A stretch of 64,000 bases of DNA from Bacteroidales bacterium (GCA_029007825.1 JAQXIO010000032.1:1-64000); one strand, 5' to 3'. Counted from the first letter of the stretch, positions 17,289-28,027 are shown. Translations and numbers: made by a program. The notes: generated from the letters alone by a model not told the origin.

Positions 17289-18308
17289 ATGAACAACTTA
17301 TTTGTATATTGTGAAATCGAAGAAGGTAAGGTTGCAGACGTAAGTCTTGAGTTACTGACTAAAGGCCGTTCTCTGGCATCCCGCCTCGGATGTAAACTCG
17401 AAGCTATCGCTATCGGAACAAATATTTCAGGCATAGAAAAACAAATTTTCCCTTACGGAGCAGATACGGTACATATTTTTGATGCCCCCGGTCTATTTCC
17501 CTATACTTCTTTGCCCCATACATCCATTCTGGTAAATCTGTTCAAAGAAGAACAACCACAAATAGCCTTGATGGGCGCAACCAGCATAGGCCGCGACCTG
17601 GGCCCGAGGGTTTCATCTGCACTGACCAGCGGACTTACTGCAGACTGTACTTCCCTTGAGATCGGAGATCATGAAGAGAAAAAAGAAAATAAAACATATA
17701 AAGACCTTCTGTACCAGATACGTCCTGCTTTCGGTGGAAACATCGTCGCAACAATCGTAAATCCGGAATGCCGCCCGCAAATGGCTACCGTACGGGAAGG
17801 CGTTATGAAAAAGGAAATATTCGATCCCGGTTACAAGGGAGAAGTCAAACTACACGATGTTTCTAAATACACCTCTCCCGACGACTTCATAGTGAAAGTG
17901 ATCGAACGCCATATGGAGCAACAGAAAAGCAATGTAAAAGGAGCTTCCATAGTCGTTGCAGGAGGTTACGGAATGGGGTCGAAAGAGAATTTTGGACTGT
18001 TACAGGAACTGGCCTCTGTATTAGGTGGCGAAGTAGGTGCTTCTCGTGCCGCCGTCGATGCAGGTTTTTGCAGTCATGACCGTCAAATCGGACAAACGGG
18101 AATTACCGTCCGTCCAAAACTCTATATAGCTTGCGGTATCTCAGGACAGATACAACACATAGCAGGTATGCAGGAATCATCTATTATTATTGCCATCAAC
18201 AACGACGAGAATGCTCCGATCAATACGATCGCCGACTACGTTATAACCGGCAATGTAGAAGAAGTGATTCCTAAAATGATTAAGTATTACAAGCAAAACA
18301 CCAAATAA
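17289..18308 (+). CDS. etfA: Electron transfer flavoprotein alpha subunit
   Basis: The start at 17289 gives 339 residues beginning MNNLFVYCEIEEGKV, the usual first strand of EtfA; an in-frame codon at 17241 would add 16 unrelated residues overlapping etfB. The C-terminal FAD domain is unmistakable: GYGMGSKENF, GASRAAVDAG, the RQIGQTG block and the LYIACGISGQIQHIAGM block. With EtfB it passes electrons from the acyl-CoA dehydrogenase to a quinone, ferredoxin or NAD partner. The dehydrogenase gene begins one base after the stop. Confidence 0.95.
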   Translation: MNNLFVYCEIEEGKVADVSLELLTKGRSLASRLGCKLEAIAIGTNISGIEKQIFPYGADTVHIFDAPGLFPYTSLPHTSILVNLFKEEQPQIALMGATSIGRDLGPRVSSALTSGLTADCTSLEIGDHEEKKENKTYKDLLYQIRPAFGGNIVATIVNPECRPQMATVREGVMKKEIFDPGYKGEVKLHDVSKYTSPDDFIVKVIERHMEQQKSNVKGASIVVAGGYGMGSKENFGLLQELASVLGGEVGASRAAVDAGFCSHDRQIGQTGITVRPKLYIACGISGQIQHIAGMQESSIIIAINNDENAPINTIADYVITGNVEEVIPKMIKYYKQNTK

Positions 18309-18309
18309 A

Positions 18310-20034
18310 ATGGCTAATTTTTATTTAGATACTCCCAGTTTAAAGCACCACTTGCAACATCCGTTGATGACGCGCATTGTGGAACTGAAGGAAAGAAATT
18401 TTGCCGACAAGTCGGAATACGATTACGCACCTATCGATTTTGAAGATGCAATGGATAGCTATGACAAGGTGTTGGAAATTGTAGGTGAAATTTGTGGTGA
18501 TATCATAGCACCGAATGCAGAAGGAGTCGATCAGGAAGGTCCTACCGTAGCAAACGGTCGTGTCACATATGCTTCGGGAACACAAAAAAACCTCGATGCC
18601 ACGATAAAAGCCGGATTAATGGGAATGAGCATGCCGCGTCGTTATGGCGGCCTGAATTTCCCTGTTGTTCCTTATATTATGGCTGCAGATATAGTTTCTC
18701 GCGCCGATGCAGGCTTTGAAAACTTATGGGGGTTACAAGATTGTGCCGAGACATTATACGAATTCGGAAATGAAGACCAACGCCAGCGTTATATTCCTCG
18801 GGTATGTGCGGGAGAAACCATGTCGATGGACCTCACCGAACCCGATGCCGGCTCAGACCTTCAATCCGTAATGCTGAAAGCTACTTACAGCGAAAAAGAT
18901 GATTGCTGGTATCTGAATGGTGTCAAACGTTTTATTACTAACGGAGACTCCGATATTCATCTTGTTTTGGCACGTTCTGAAGACGGTACAAAAGATGGCC
19001 GTGGTTTATCCATGTTCATTTATGATAAAAGAAACGGAGGCGTAAATGTTCGTCGTATAGAAAATAAAATGGGGATAAAAGGATCTCCTACCTGCGAACT
19101 TGTATTCAAAAATGCAAAAGCAGAACTATGTGGCGACCGCCGTTTAGGCCTTATCAAATACGTCATGGCATTGATGAACGGTGCCCGTTTAGGCATTATG
19201 GCCCAGGCCGTCGGCCTATGCGAAGCTGCTTACCGTGAAGGTGTAGCTTATGCTAAGGAACGCTGTCAGTTCGGAAAACCGATTATTGAATTTCCTGCTG
19301 TTTATGAAATGGTTGCCCTGATGCGTGCAAAAACGGATGCAGCACGTGCTATGCTTTACGAAACAGCTCGTTTTGTCGATGTATATAAATGTCTGGACGA
19401 TATATCCAAAGAACGCAAGCTGACTCCGGAAGAACGTGCAGAACAGAAAAAATACGCCAAATTAGCGGATGCTTTCACTCCGCTCGGAAAAGGAATGACG
19501 ACCGAATTCGCAAATCAGAACGCCTACGATGCTATTCAGATTCACGGAGGTTCCGGATTTATGAAAGATTATACCTGCGAACGCCTTTACCGCGACGCAC
19601 GTATCACGAATATTTACGAAGGAACTACCCAGTTACAGGTTGTTGCAGCAATACGTTATGTCACTACCGGAGGTTATCTTGCCCAGATACGTGAATACGA
19701 AAAAATGGAATACAAGCCGGAACTGGAAACACTGAGAAAACGCCTTATTGCTATGACCGAACTATATGAAAAAGCAGTTCAAATGGTCACAGATACAAAA
19801 GACAATGAGTATCTCGATTTTCAGGCACGCCGTTTGGTTGAAATGGCAGGACACACCATCATGGGTTACTTGCTGTTACAGGAAACAAACTGCTGCGAAA
19901 GCTTCCGCCGTTCAGCCGAAGTATATCTTTGCTACGGAGAAACTGAAGTGAAAAAGAACTACAACTTTATCTCTTCATTCAAAGCCGAAACTCTCGGTTA
20001 CTATAAACCGGAACTGGAAACAGAAGAAAATTAA
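18310..20034 (+). CDS. Acyl-CoA dehydrogenase family protein (long form)
   Basis: This 574-residue flavoenzyme introduces a trans-2 double bond into acyl-CoA, passing electrons to the Etf encoded just upstream. Family blocks are present: MDLTEPDAGSDLQ in the middle, RFITNGD, the QFGKPI arm and the C-terminal IHGGSGFMKDY with IYEGTTQLQ, whose Glu is the usual catalytic base position. It is about 190 residues longer than the short-chain enzyme. The extra C-terminal helical region (about residues 460-574) resembles the longer ACAD subgroup. The substrate chain length is unknown; a reverse role in fatty-acid or amino-acid fermentation is possible. A strong hairpin terminator follows. Confidence 0.92.
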   Translation: MANFYLDTPSLKHHLQHPLMTRIVELKERNFADKSEYDYAPIDFEDAMDSYDKVLEIVGEICGDIIAPNAEGVDQEGPTVANGRVTYASGTQKNLDATIKAGLMGMSMPRRYGGLNFPVVPYIMAADIVSRADAGFENLWGLQDCAETLYEFGNEDQRQRYIPRVCAGETMSMDLTEPDAGSDLQSVMLKATYSEKDDCWYLNGVKRFITNGDSDIHLVLARSEDGTKDGRGLSMFIYDKRNGGVNVRRIENKMGIKGSPTCELVFKNAKAELCGDRRLGLIKYVMALMNGARLGIMAQAVGLCEAAYREGVAYAKERCQFGKPIIEFPAVYEMVALMRAKTDAARAMLYETARFVDVYKCLDDISKERKLTPEERAEQKKYAKLADAFTPLGKGMTTEFANQNAYDAIQIHGGSGFMKDYTCERLYRDARITNIYEGTTQLQVVAAIRYVTTGGYLAQIREYEKMEYKPELETLRKRLIAMTELYEKAVQMVTDTKDNEYLDFQARRLVEMAGHTIMGYLLLQETNCCESFRRSAEVYLCYGETEVKKNYNFISSFKAETLGYYKPELETEEN

Positions 20035-20060
20035 ACAAAGTTCTGTACAATCTTCATATA

Positions 20061-20094
20061 AAAGGAGAATCTGGCAGATTCTCCTTTTTGTTTT
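20061..20094 (+). terminator. Terminator after the acyl-CoA dehydrogenase
   Basis: Bases 20061-20072 (AAAGGAGAATCT) pair perfectly with 20076-20087 around a three-base loop, followed by TTGTTTTT. It closes the etf operon. Confidence 0.88.
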
Positions 20095-20275
20095 TATATA
20101 CGTCCAAAGAATAGACATTATAAATCTTATAATCAGCAGGTTAAAAATATATTCAATTCTTTATATCAATCAACTAAAATAAGATTATACTATTTTTTAA
20201 CATATTACAACCACATTTTTCATTATTAAGAAAAAGATAAACATAATCATTTGCTGAAAAAATAGACCCAACTAT
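20095..20275. other. AT-rich spacer before tRNA-Glu
   Basis: The gene-free gap between the dehydrogenase and tRNA-Glu is 321 bases. It holds the terminator at its left end and the tRNA promoter at its right end. I see no other structure, ORF or repeat in the remaining very AT-rich 180 bases. Confidence 0.6.
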
Positions 20276-20306
20276 TTTGTCAATTCAAAAAAAGCACTTA
20301 CCTTTG
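20276..20306 (+). promoter_or_regulatory. Bacteroidota promoter of tRNA-Glu and probably rpsT
   Basis: TTTG at 20276-20279, a 19-base spacer and TACCTTTG at 20299-20306 give a perfect consensus. The tRNA starts 49 bases downstream. No separate promoter is visible for rpsT, which begins 33 bases after the tRNA. Confidence 0.85.
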
Positions 20307-20355
20307 CATTCGCAATCGAGGGAAATACTCTTCTTTCAGGAGAGTCCCAACAGAT

Positions 20356-20427
20356 GGCCCATTCGTCTATCGGTTAGGACGCAAGATTTTCATTCTTGAA
20401 AGAGGGGTTCGATTCCCCTATGGGCTA
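20356..20427 (+). tRNA. tRNA-Glu (TTC anticodon)
   Basis: It is a complete cloverleaf. Acceptor GGCCCAT pairs with ATGGGCT (first pair G-U). Anticodon stem CAAGA/TCTTG encloses loop TTTTCAT with anticodon TTC at 20389-20391. The T arm is AGGGG-TTCGATT-CCCCT and the discriminator is A20427. CCA is not encoded. No terminator separates it from rpsT. Confidence 0.96.
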
Positions 20428-20460
20428 CAAAAGAATAAAAACATTTAAGATACAGATAAA

Positions 20461-20712
20461 ATGGCAAACCATAAGTCATCTATCAAAAGAATCAGACAGA
20501 CAAAAGCAAAAAAACTGCATAACAGATACTACGCTAAAACTGTCAGAAATGCAATCAAAAAGCTTCGTGCTACAAAAGAAAAAGAAGCTGCAGTTGCTCT
20601 TTACCCGAGTATTACGTCTATGCTTGACCGTTTAGCAAAGAAAAATACGATTCATAAAAACAAAGCTGCAAATTTAAAATCCAAATTAGCTAAAATGATT
20701 AACAAACTATAA
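20461..20712 (+). CDS. rpsT: 30S ribosomal protein S20
   Basis: This 83-residue, very basic three-helix protein binds 16S rRNA early in small-subunit assembly. The start [14 protein letters not shown] and the segment [13 protein letters not shown] are diagnostic. It lies 33 bases after tRNA-Glu with no terminator or recognisable promoter between, so the tRNA and the protein are probably transcribed together. A strong terminator follows 21 bases after the stop. Confidence 0.97.
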   Translation: MANHKSSIKRIRQTKAKKLHNRYYAKTVRNAIKKLRATKEKEAAVALYPSITSMLDRLAKKNTIHKNKAANLKSKLAKMINKL

Positions 20713-20733
20713 TCATTTTTCCTTTCCCTATAC

Positions 20734-20767
20734 AAAGAGGCGTGCCTTTGGCATGCCTCTTTTTTTG
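20734..20767 (+). terminator. Terminator of rpsT
   Basis: Bases 20734-20746 pair with 20750-20762 in a 13-position stem with one wobble, a three-base loop and a run of seven T. It is a textbook rho-independent terminator. Confidence 0.92.
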
Positions 20768-20823
20768 TGCTTTTCGAAGAAACAAAAATACGCTGAGAGG
20801 CCGGATATATAAAAGATTTTTAG

Positions 20824-20831
20824 TATATTTG
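20824..20831 (+). promoter_or_regulatory. Putative -7 element of gyrB
   Basis: TATATTTG matches TAnnTTTG and ends 41 bases before the gyrB ATG. The ideal -33 position does not read TTTG, so this is a partial match only. It lies between the rpsT terminator and gyrB. Confidence 0.5.
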
Positions 20832-20863
20832 TATAGAATAAAATAAACGTTCTCAAACAATAA

Positions 20864-22825
<1,962 letters not shown>

Positions 22826-22841
22826 TTAAAAAAGACAAAAA

Positions 22842-24626
22842 ATGAAAGCTGAAGAGATACATTCCAAAGAGGAGCTCTTCGAGGCTATAGATAGGACAGA
22901 GGCAACGGCAAAGGAGATAAAAGCTCCTTTGATCGGAGTCTCTGCTAATATTTTAGAGGAGAACTCAGCGGTACGGTTTGCTTATACACAATCCATAATG
23001 GCTGCAGGAGGAATTCCGGTTATTCTTCCGATACAAACCGACCTCGCCGTTTTGCTGAAGACGATAGAACGCCTAGATGGCCTGGTAATCACAGGCGGTG
23101 GTGATATCAGTGCCGAATTTCTGAATGAAATACCTCACCCGAATATCGGAAGCGTATCGAAAAACCGGGATATATACGATTTATCCCTAATCCGGCTTGC
23201 AACCGAACGCCAAATGCCTTTGCTCTGTATCTGCCGCGGACATCAATTATTAAATGTAGCGATGGGCGGAACTTTATGGCAAGATATCGTGGAACAATGC
23301 AATCTACCCAAAGAAATGCACAGCCAGACCGAAGCAAGAGAAACTCCCACCCATCTTATCCGTTTGGAGAAAGACTCCTTTCTTTCCGGTTTACTGGAAA
23401 AAGACGTGTTAAAGGTAAACTCCTTCCATCACCAGGCAATCCGTACAGTTGCTCCCGGCTTCAAAGCCGTAGCACAGACAGAAGACGGGATTAACGAAGC
23501 AATTGAACCGCTTGTTTTGCCTCAACGGATTATCAGTGTCCAATGGCATCCTGAAGCAATGGCTGCATCGGACGACTTCACAATGATGAAACTCTTCAAA
23601 AATATTGTCGATGAAGCGGCTCTATACCGGACTGCTCATTATTTGCACGACGAAATAATCTCTCTCGACTCGCATTGCGATACTCCAATGAAGTTTACAC
23701 CCGATTTTAATCTGGGGTTAAGACAGAAGAATGCATTGGTGGATTTAGTAAAAATGCAGGAAGGAAAGCTGGATGCTATCTGTATGGCCGCATATCTCCC
23801 CCAGGGAAAACGAAATGAACAGGCCCTGCAAAGAGCAACAGAAAGGGCGACACAGATACTGAGGAATATACATCTACAGGTAGAAACGAATCATTTAAAA
23901 GCCGGAATAGCATCCAGTAAAGAAGATATTTTTCAATTAAAAAAGGAGGGCAAAAAAGCAATCCTCCCATGTATAGAAAACGGATATGCATTAGGAAAAG
24001 ACTTAAGCAATATTGCTCATTTCAAAAAAATGGGTGTGGTATATATTACATTATGCCACAACGGTGATAACGATATTTGTGATTCGGCAAAAGGAGAAGA
24101 AGAGCATAATGGATTAAGTATGTATGGTTGTAAAGTGATAAATGAAATGAATCATCAAGGAATTATCATCGACCTTTCCCATGCTTCTGAAAAAACGTTC
24201 TGGGATGTCCTAAACCTATCTGAGGCTCCTGTGATTGTCTCCCATTCATCGGCCAAAGCACTCTGCAATCACCGCCGTAATTTAAGCGACGAGCAAATCA
24301 AAGCCCTTGCTGCAAAAGGAGGCGTCATTCAACTATGCCTGTACGGACCCTTTCTCTCATCCGAAAATAACGCAGATATTAACACTATTATCCGGCATAT
24401 CGACCATATAGTAAATCTTGTCGGTATAGATTATGTCGGCATCGGTTCCGATTTTGATGGCGACGGAGGCGTTCCGGGATGCGAGAATGCCTCACAATTA
24501 ATGAATATCACGATTGAATTATTACGTAAAAACTACAGTCCCGAAGATATAAAAAAACTATGGGGAGAAAACTTTCTTCGCGTTTTAAAAGCAGTCCGGG
24601 AAGTTGCCGATACAAAAGATTGTTAG
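22842..24626 (+). CDS. Fusion: class I glutamine amidotransferase-like peptidase C26 + M19 dipeptidase
   Basis: This 594-residue protein joins two hydrolases. Residues about 28-250 form a PuuD-like gamma-glutamyl hydrolase: nucleophile Cys131 in CRGHQ, oxyanion glycines in ITGGGD (83-88), and His236/Glu238 in VQWHPE. Residues about 265-594 form an M19 membrane-dipeptidase-like domain with a full set of metal ligands: His278 and Asp280 (SHCDTP), Glu379 (IENG), His447 (LSHAS) and His468 (VSHSS). The M19 family cleaves dipeptides such as Cys-Gly. No signal peptide is seen, so it should act in the cytoplasm. The two active sites suggest sequential breakdown of a gamma-glutamyl peptide, which is inference. 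The neighbours are gyrB 16 bases upstream and a glutaminyl cyclase-like lipoprotein 3 bases downstream. Confidence 0.9.
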   Translation: MKAEEIHSKEELFEAIDRTEATAKEIKAPLIGVSANILEENSAVRFAYTQSIMAAGGIPVILPIQTDLAVLLKTIERLDGLVITGGGDISAEFLNEIPHPNIGSVSKNRDIYDLSLIRLATERQMPLLCICRGHQLLNVAMGGTLWQDIVEQCNLPKEMHSQTEARETPTHLIRLEKDSFLSGLLEKDVLKVNSFHHQAIRTVAPGFKAVAQTEDGINEAIEPLVLPQRIISVQWHPEAMAASDDFTMMKLFKNIVDEAALYRTAHYLHDEIISLDSHCDTPMKFTPDFNLGLRQKNALVDLVKMQEGKLDAICMAAYLPQGKRNEQALQRATERATQILRNIHLQVETNHLKAGIASSKEDIFQLKKEGKKAILPCIENGYALGKDLSNIAHFKKMGVVYITLCHNGDNDICDSAKGEEEHNGLSMYGCKVINEMNHQGIIIDLSHASEKTFWDVLNLSEAPVIVSHSSAKALCNHRRNLSDEQIKALAAKGGVIQLCLYGPFLSSENNADINTIIRHIDHIVNLVGIDYVGIGSDFDGDGGVPGCENASQLMNITIELLRKNYSPEDIKKLWGENFLRVLKAVREVADTKDC

Positions 24627-24629
24627 ATT

Positions 24630-25649
24630 ATGCGCCGTTTCATTATTTCTTTATCGCTTTCTGCTCTTTTTATGTGTGCATGCAGCATGCAAACCAATAC
24701 TGAAAAGAACACTCCGGCTACCGGTAAACAGGAAAAAACAAATGATAGCAGGGCATTGACATTCGATGCCGACAGCGCTTATCATTTTGTAGAAAAACAA
24801 GTGTCGTTCGGGCCCCGTATTCCCAATACCCCGGAACACACCGCTTGCGGAGACTATCTCACCTTCAAATTAAAAGAATACGGTGCTATCGTTACAGAAC
24901 AACGGGCCGATTTAAAAGCATACGACAACACAATTCTGAAAGCTCGAAATATTATCGGCAGCTTCTTACCTGAAGCACCTGAGCGCATTTTACTATGTGC
25001 TCATTGGGACACACGCCCCTACTCCGATAATGATCCGGACCCATCTAACCATCACCAGCCTGTAATGGGAGCTAACGACGGAGCCAGTGGAGTAGGCGTA
25101 TTATTGGAAATCGCACGTCAATTACAGAAAAAGCTTCCGGCCGTAGGAGTCGATATTATTTTTTTCGATGCGGAAGATCATGGTGCCCCTTATTTTTATA
25201 AGGGGGTTAACAATGGTGAAGAAACATGGTGTCTCGGTTCCCAATACTGGGCAGCCAATCCCCACACACCCGATTACAAGGCAAAATTCGGGATATTACT
25301 GGACATGGTAGGTTCACCTACCGCTACATTCTATAAAGAGGGATATTCTATGCAAATGGCACCTCTCATTGTAGAAAAAATATGGAAAGAAGCTATCTCA
25401 ATGGGAAAAGGTGGATTATTCGTCAATGGAACAGGAGGAACCATAACGGACGATCATCTTTTCGTTATGCGAGGAAGAGCTTTCCCTTGCATCGATATTA
25501 TCGACTTCAATCCTCACACCACAGGATTCGGTTCCTACTGGCATACTATAAACGACACAATGGAAGAGATAGACAGAGAGACACTGAAATCGGTGGGTGA
25601 GGTAGTACTTTCTGTCATATATTCAAAACAATCATCTAAAAAAGAGTAA
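24630..25649 (+). CDS. M28-family glutaminyl-peptide cyclotransferase-like lipoprotein
   Basis: This 339-residue exported protein has a lipoprotein signal ending at Cys18 (FMCAC). The M28 zinc-peptidase fold shows His125 and Asp127 in CAHWDTRPYSDND, Asp150 in GANDGASG, Glu182 in FDAED and His305 in YWHTIND. The spacing and the HWDTRPYSDND block resemble the type II glutaminyl cyclases of Bacteroidales such as Porphyromonas gingivalis, which turn N-terminal Gln of exported proteins into pyroglutamate. An aminopeptidase role remains possible. It lies between the C26/M19 fusion (3-base gap) and sufE (1-base gap). Confidence 0.85.
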   Translation: MRRFIISLSLSALFMCACSMQTNTEKNTPATGKQEKTNDSRALTFDADSAYHFVEKQVSFGPRIPNTPEHTACGDYLTFKLKEYGAIVTEQRADLKAYDNTILKARNIIGSFLPEAPERILLCAHWDTRPYSDNDPDPSNHHQPVMGANDGASGVGVLLEIARQLQKKLPAVGVDIIFFDAEDHGAPYFYKGVNNGEETWCLGSQYWAANPHTPDYKAKFGILLDMVGSPTATFYKEGYSMQMAPLIVEKIWKEAISMGKGGLFVNGTGGTITDDHLFVMRGRAFPCIDIIDFNPHTTGFGSYWHTINDTMEEIDRETLKSVGEVVLSVIYSKQSSKKE

Positions 25650-25650
25650 A

Positions 25651-26085
25651 ATGAAAAGTATAAACGAAATACAGGATGAAGTTATAGAAGAGTTTTCCGC
25701 ATTCGACGATTGGATGGATCGCTATTCTCTGTTAATCGACCTTGGAAACACTCTGCCTAAACTGGATGAAAAGGCCAAAACGGAAAGCAATATCATCGAA
25801 GGCTGTCAAAGCCGAGTATGGCTAAATGCCGAGTATAAGGACGGTCTTGTTTACTATCAGGCCGAAAGCGATGCCGTAATTGTAAAAGGAATTGTCTCCC
25901 TGCTTATTAATGTATTAAGCGGTCATACTCCCGACGAAATCTTGAACAGCGACCTGCATTTTATCGAAGCCATAGGCCTGAAAGAACATTTGTCGCCTAC
26001 CCGCTCAAACGGATTACTGGCCATGGTAAAGCAAATGAAACTATACGCACTGGCTTTTAAAGCAAAAGAAGAGTCTAAGGCTTAA
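25651..26085 (+). CDS. sufE: SufE family sulfur acceptor
   Basis: SufE takes persulfide sulfur from the cysteine desulfurase SufS and hands it to the SufBCD scaffold for Fe-S cluster assembly. The 144-residue protein has the active-site Cys52 in the motif EGCQSRVW and the typical helical start [20 protein letters not shown]. It sits at the end of the gyrB operon on the plus strand, about 0.7 kb from sufS on the minus strand, with rnhB in between. Its last 11 bases overlap the end of rnhB, which is convergent. Confidence 0.95.
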   Translation: MKSINEIQDEVIEEFSAFDDWMDRYSLLIDLGNTLPKLDEKAKTESNIIEGCQSRVWLNAEYKDGLVYYQAESDAVIVKGIVSLLINVLSGHTPDEILNSDLHFIEAIGLKEHLSPTRSNGLLAMVKQMKLYALAFKAKEESKA

Positions 26086-26674
26086 AATCAAGCTGTGGTT
26101 CCAATAACTGGAAGGAAAGGCGGTGATAAGGCGTCGGTCCATGCCGGCGAATCGCCAGGCGATGGGCAACGGTAGGATAGCCTTTGTTTCTATCCCAACT
26201 ATAAAACGGATACTCTTCATGCAGCTTTAACATATAATCATCCCGATAAGTTTTTGCCAATATGGAAGCTGCCGCAATAGAAAGATATTTTCCGTCACCC
26301 TTCACTATACAAGTGTGTGGAATTTCACCATAAGGCTTAAACCTATTTCCATCGATAAGAAGATGCTCCGGCTGTATCTGTAATTGCTGTATGGCGCGAT
26401 GCATTGCCAGGAAAGAGGCATTCAGAATATTGATTTTATCTATTTCCTGCGGAGCCACAACTCCTACCGCCCACGAAAGAGCTTCCTTCTCAATAAGAGG
26501 ACGCAAAGCATATCGCTGCCTCTCGGATAATTGTTTGGAATCATTCAAAGCTTCGCATTTAAAACCTTTCGGAAGTATTACCGCCGCGGCAAAAACCGAT
26601 CCTGCCAGACACCCGCGTCCGGCTTCGTCACACCCTGCTTCCAGTAATTTTTTATCAAAATAAGGTAATAGCAT
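26075..26674 (-). CDS. rnhB: Ribonuclease HII
   Basis: RNase HII cuts RNA in RNA-DNA hybrids and excises single ribonucleotides from DNA. I select the start at 26674 (199 residues, [21 protein letters not shown]), the usual N-terminus; the longer frame to 26725 adds unrelated residues. The catalytic Asp16-Glu17 pair lies in [12 protein letters not shown], and the middle LLIDGNRF supplies another acidic residue, followed by [21 protein letters not shown]. Its 3' end overlaps the convergent sufE stop by 11 bases. Confidence 0.96.
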   Translation of the reverse strand: MLLPYFDKKLLEAGCDEAGRGCLAGSVFAAAVILPKGFKCEALNDSKQLSERQRYALRPLIEKEALSWAVGVVAPQEIDKINILNASFLAMHRAIQQLQIQPEHLLIDGNRFKPYGEIPHTCIVKGDGKYLSIAAASILAKTYRDDYMLKLHEEYPFYSWDRNKGYPTVAHRLAIRRHGPTPYHRLSFQLLEPQLDFKP

Positions 26675-26798
26675 AATCAAATCAATAGGTGAACAAAGAA
26701 CTTTTATATTCCGTAAAAGCCGCATTAAAATAACGGATCAAATCCAGACAGGCATAGAAAAGGTTAAAAATAGTCCGGTAGTTTTTATTTCTTCGCTC

Positions 26799-28016
26799 TC
26801 AAAACATTTTAGCAACCCGCTCCACTCCTTCGGCCAGTTTATCTATCTCTTCTTTAGTATTATAAAGGCTAAAAGATGCTCTTACAGTACCTTCTACCTC
26901 TAAGGCATGCATTAAAGGCTGCGCACAATGATGCCCCGTACGCACGGCAATTCCGAGCTTATCCAGCAACATGCCCATATCATAATGATGAATATCCCCG
27001 ACAAGAAAAGAGATAACACCGCTACGATGAGCCAGACTGGGTCCGAAAATACGCATTCCCGGTATCTTTTGCAGTTCAGTCATAGCATATTTCATCAATT
27101 CGTTCTCATGTGCCGTAATATTATCCATTCCTATTTTATTCACAAAGCGAAGAGCTTCTGCCAATGCCGTAGAACCAATATAATCCGGGGTCCCTGCTTC
27201 AAACTTGAAAGGCAATTCGTTAAACGTTGTTTTTTCAAATGAAACCTGAGCAATCATCTCGCCCCCCCCCTGATAAGGAGGTAATTTATTCAGCCACTTT
27301 TCTTTTCCGTAAAGGATACCGATTCCTGTAGGACCATAAATCTTATGAGCCGAAAAGAGATAAAAATCCGCATCTAATGCCTGCACGTCAACCGCCATAT
27401 GGGGTATTGACTGAGCCCCATCAACTAAAACGGGAATATTACGCAAATGTGCATTCCGAATGATATCAGCAACAGGATTAATCGTGCCCAAGACATTCGA
27501 AACATGCGTTAATGCTAACAATTTTGTCTTATCGGAGAAAAGAGAGTACAGGTGTGCCAGATCGAGCATTCCGTCGTCGGTCAGCTTCACAACCTTTAAA
27601 TTCAATTTTTTGCGTTGTGCCAAAATCTGCCAGGGTACGATATTGGAATGGTGTTCCATCGTAGTAACGATGATTTCATCCCCCTCCGAACAAAACTCTT
27701 CTCCGAATGAAGAAGCCACCAGATTTATCCCTTCTGTAGTTCCTCGGGTAAAGATAATTTCATGTGCATGCTCGGCATGAATAAAGTCCTGGACAACCCT
27801 GCGCGCCTCCTCATGTGCCTCGGTCGCCTGCATACTAAGATAATGAACTCCACGGTGTATATTCGCATTGACATTGAAATAGTTGTCTTCTATTTTCTTC
27901 ACCACGCAGGAAGGCTTTTGCGTAGTTGCTCCATTATCCAGATAAACGAGATCTTTCCCATAAATTTTCTTGGAAAGAATGGGAAACTCCGAACGTATTG
28001 CATTCACATCAAACAT
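26799..28016 (-). CDS. sufS: Cysteine desulfurase SufS
   Basis: SufS uses pyridoxal phosphate to convert cysteine to alanine, leaving a persulfide that SufE collects. The 405-residue protein has Lys225 in SAHKIYGPTG (the PLP Schiff base) and Cys364 in RTGHHCAQP, matching the group II desulfurase pattern. Codons 249-252 contain nine consecutive G on the coding strand (bases 27270-27262, residues Gln-Gly-Gly-Gly), a potential slippage site inside an important gene. It is the last gene of rimP-nusA-infB-cvpA-sufBCDS, 11 bases after sufD. Confidence 0.97.
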   Translation of the reverse strand: MFDVNAIRSEFPILSKKIYGKDLVYLDNGATTQKPSCVVKKIEDNYFNVNANIHRGVHYLSMQATEAHEEARRVVQDFIHAEHAHEIIFTRGTTEGINLVASSFGEEFCSEGDEIIVTTMEHHSNIVPWQILAQRKKLNLKVVKLTDDGMLDLAHLYSLFSDKTKLLALTHVSNVLGTINPVADIIRNAHLRNIPVLVDGAQSIPHMAVDVQALDADFYLFSAHKIYGPTGIGILYGKEKWLNKLPPYQGGGEMIAQVSFEKTTFNELPFKFEAGTPDYIGSTALAEALRFVNKIGMDNITAHENELMKYAMTELQKIPGMRIFGPSLAHRSGVISFLVGDIHHYDMGMLLDKLGIAVRTGHHCAQPLMHALEVEGTVRASFSLYNTKEEIDKLAEGVERVAKMF

Positions 28017-28027
28017 AATTGCCAGTC

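Noticed and set aside
20396..20635. Plus-strand frame overlapping tRNA-Glu and rpsT
   Set aside because: It overlaps a tRNA and is out of frame with the certain rpsT gene.
24000..24600. Possible frameshifted separate genes instead of a C26-M19 fusion
   Set aside because: The frame is continuous through the junction (about residues 250-270) with no stop, and the linker reads as normal helix sequence.
26675..26725. Extended N-terminus for RNase HII
   Set aside because: The extra 17 residues show no family similarity, whereas the ATG at 26674 gives the usual start a few residues before the catalytic Asp-Glu.
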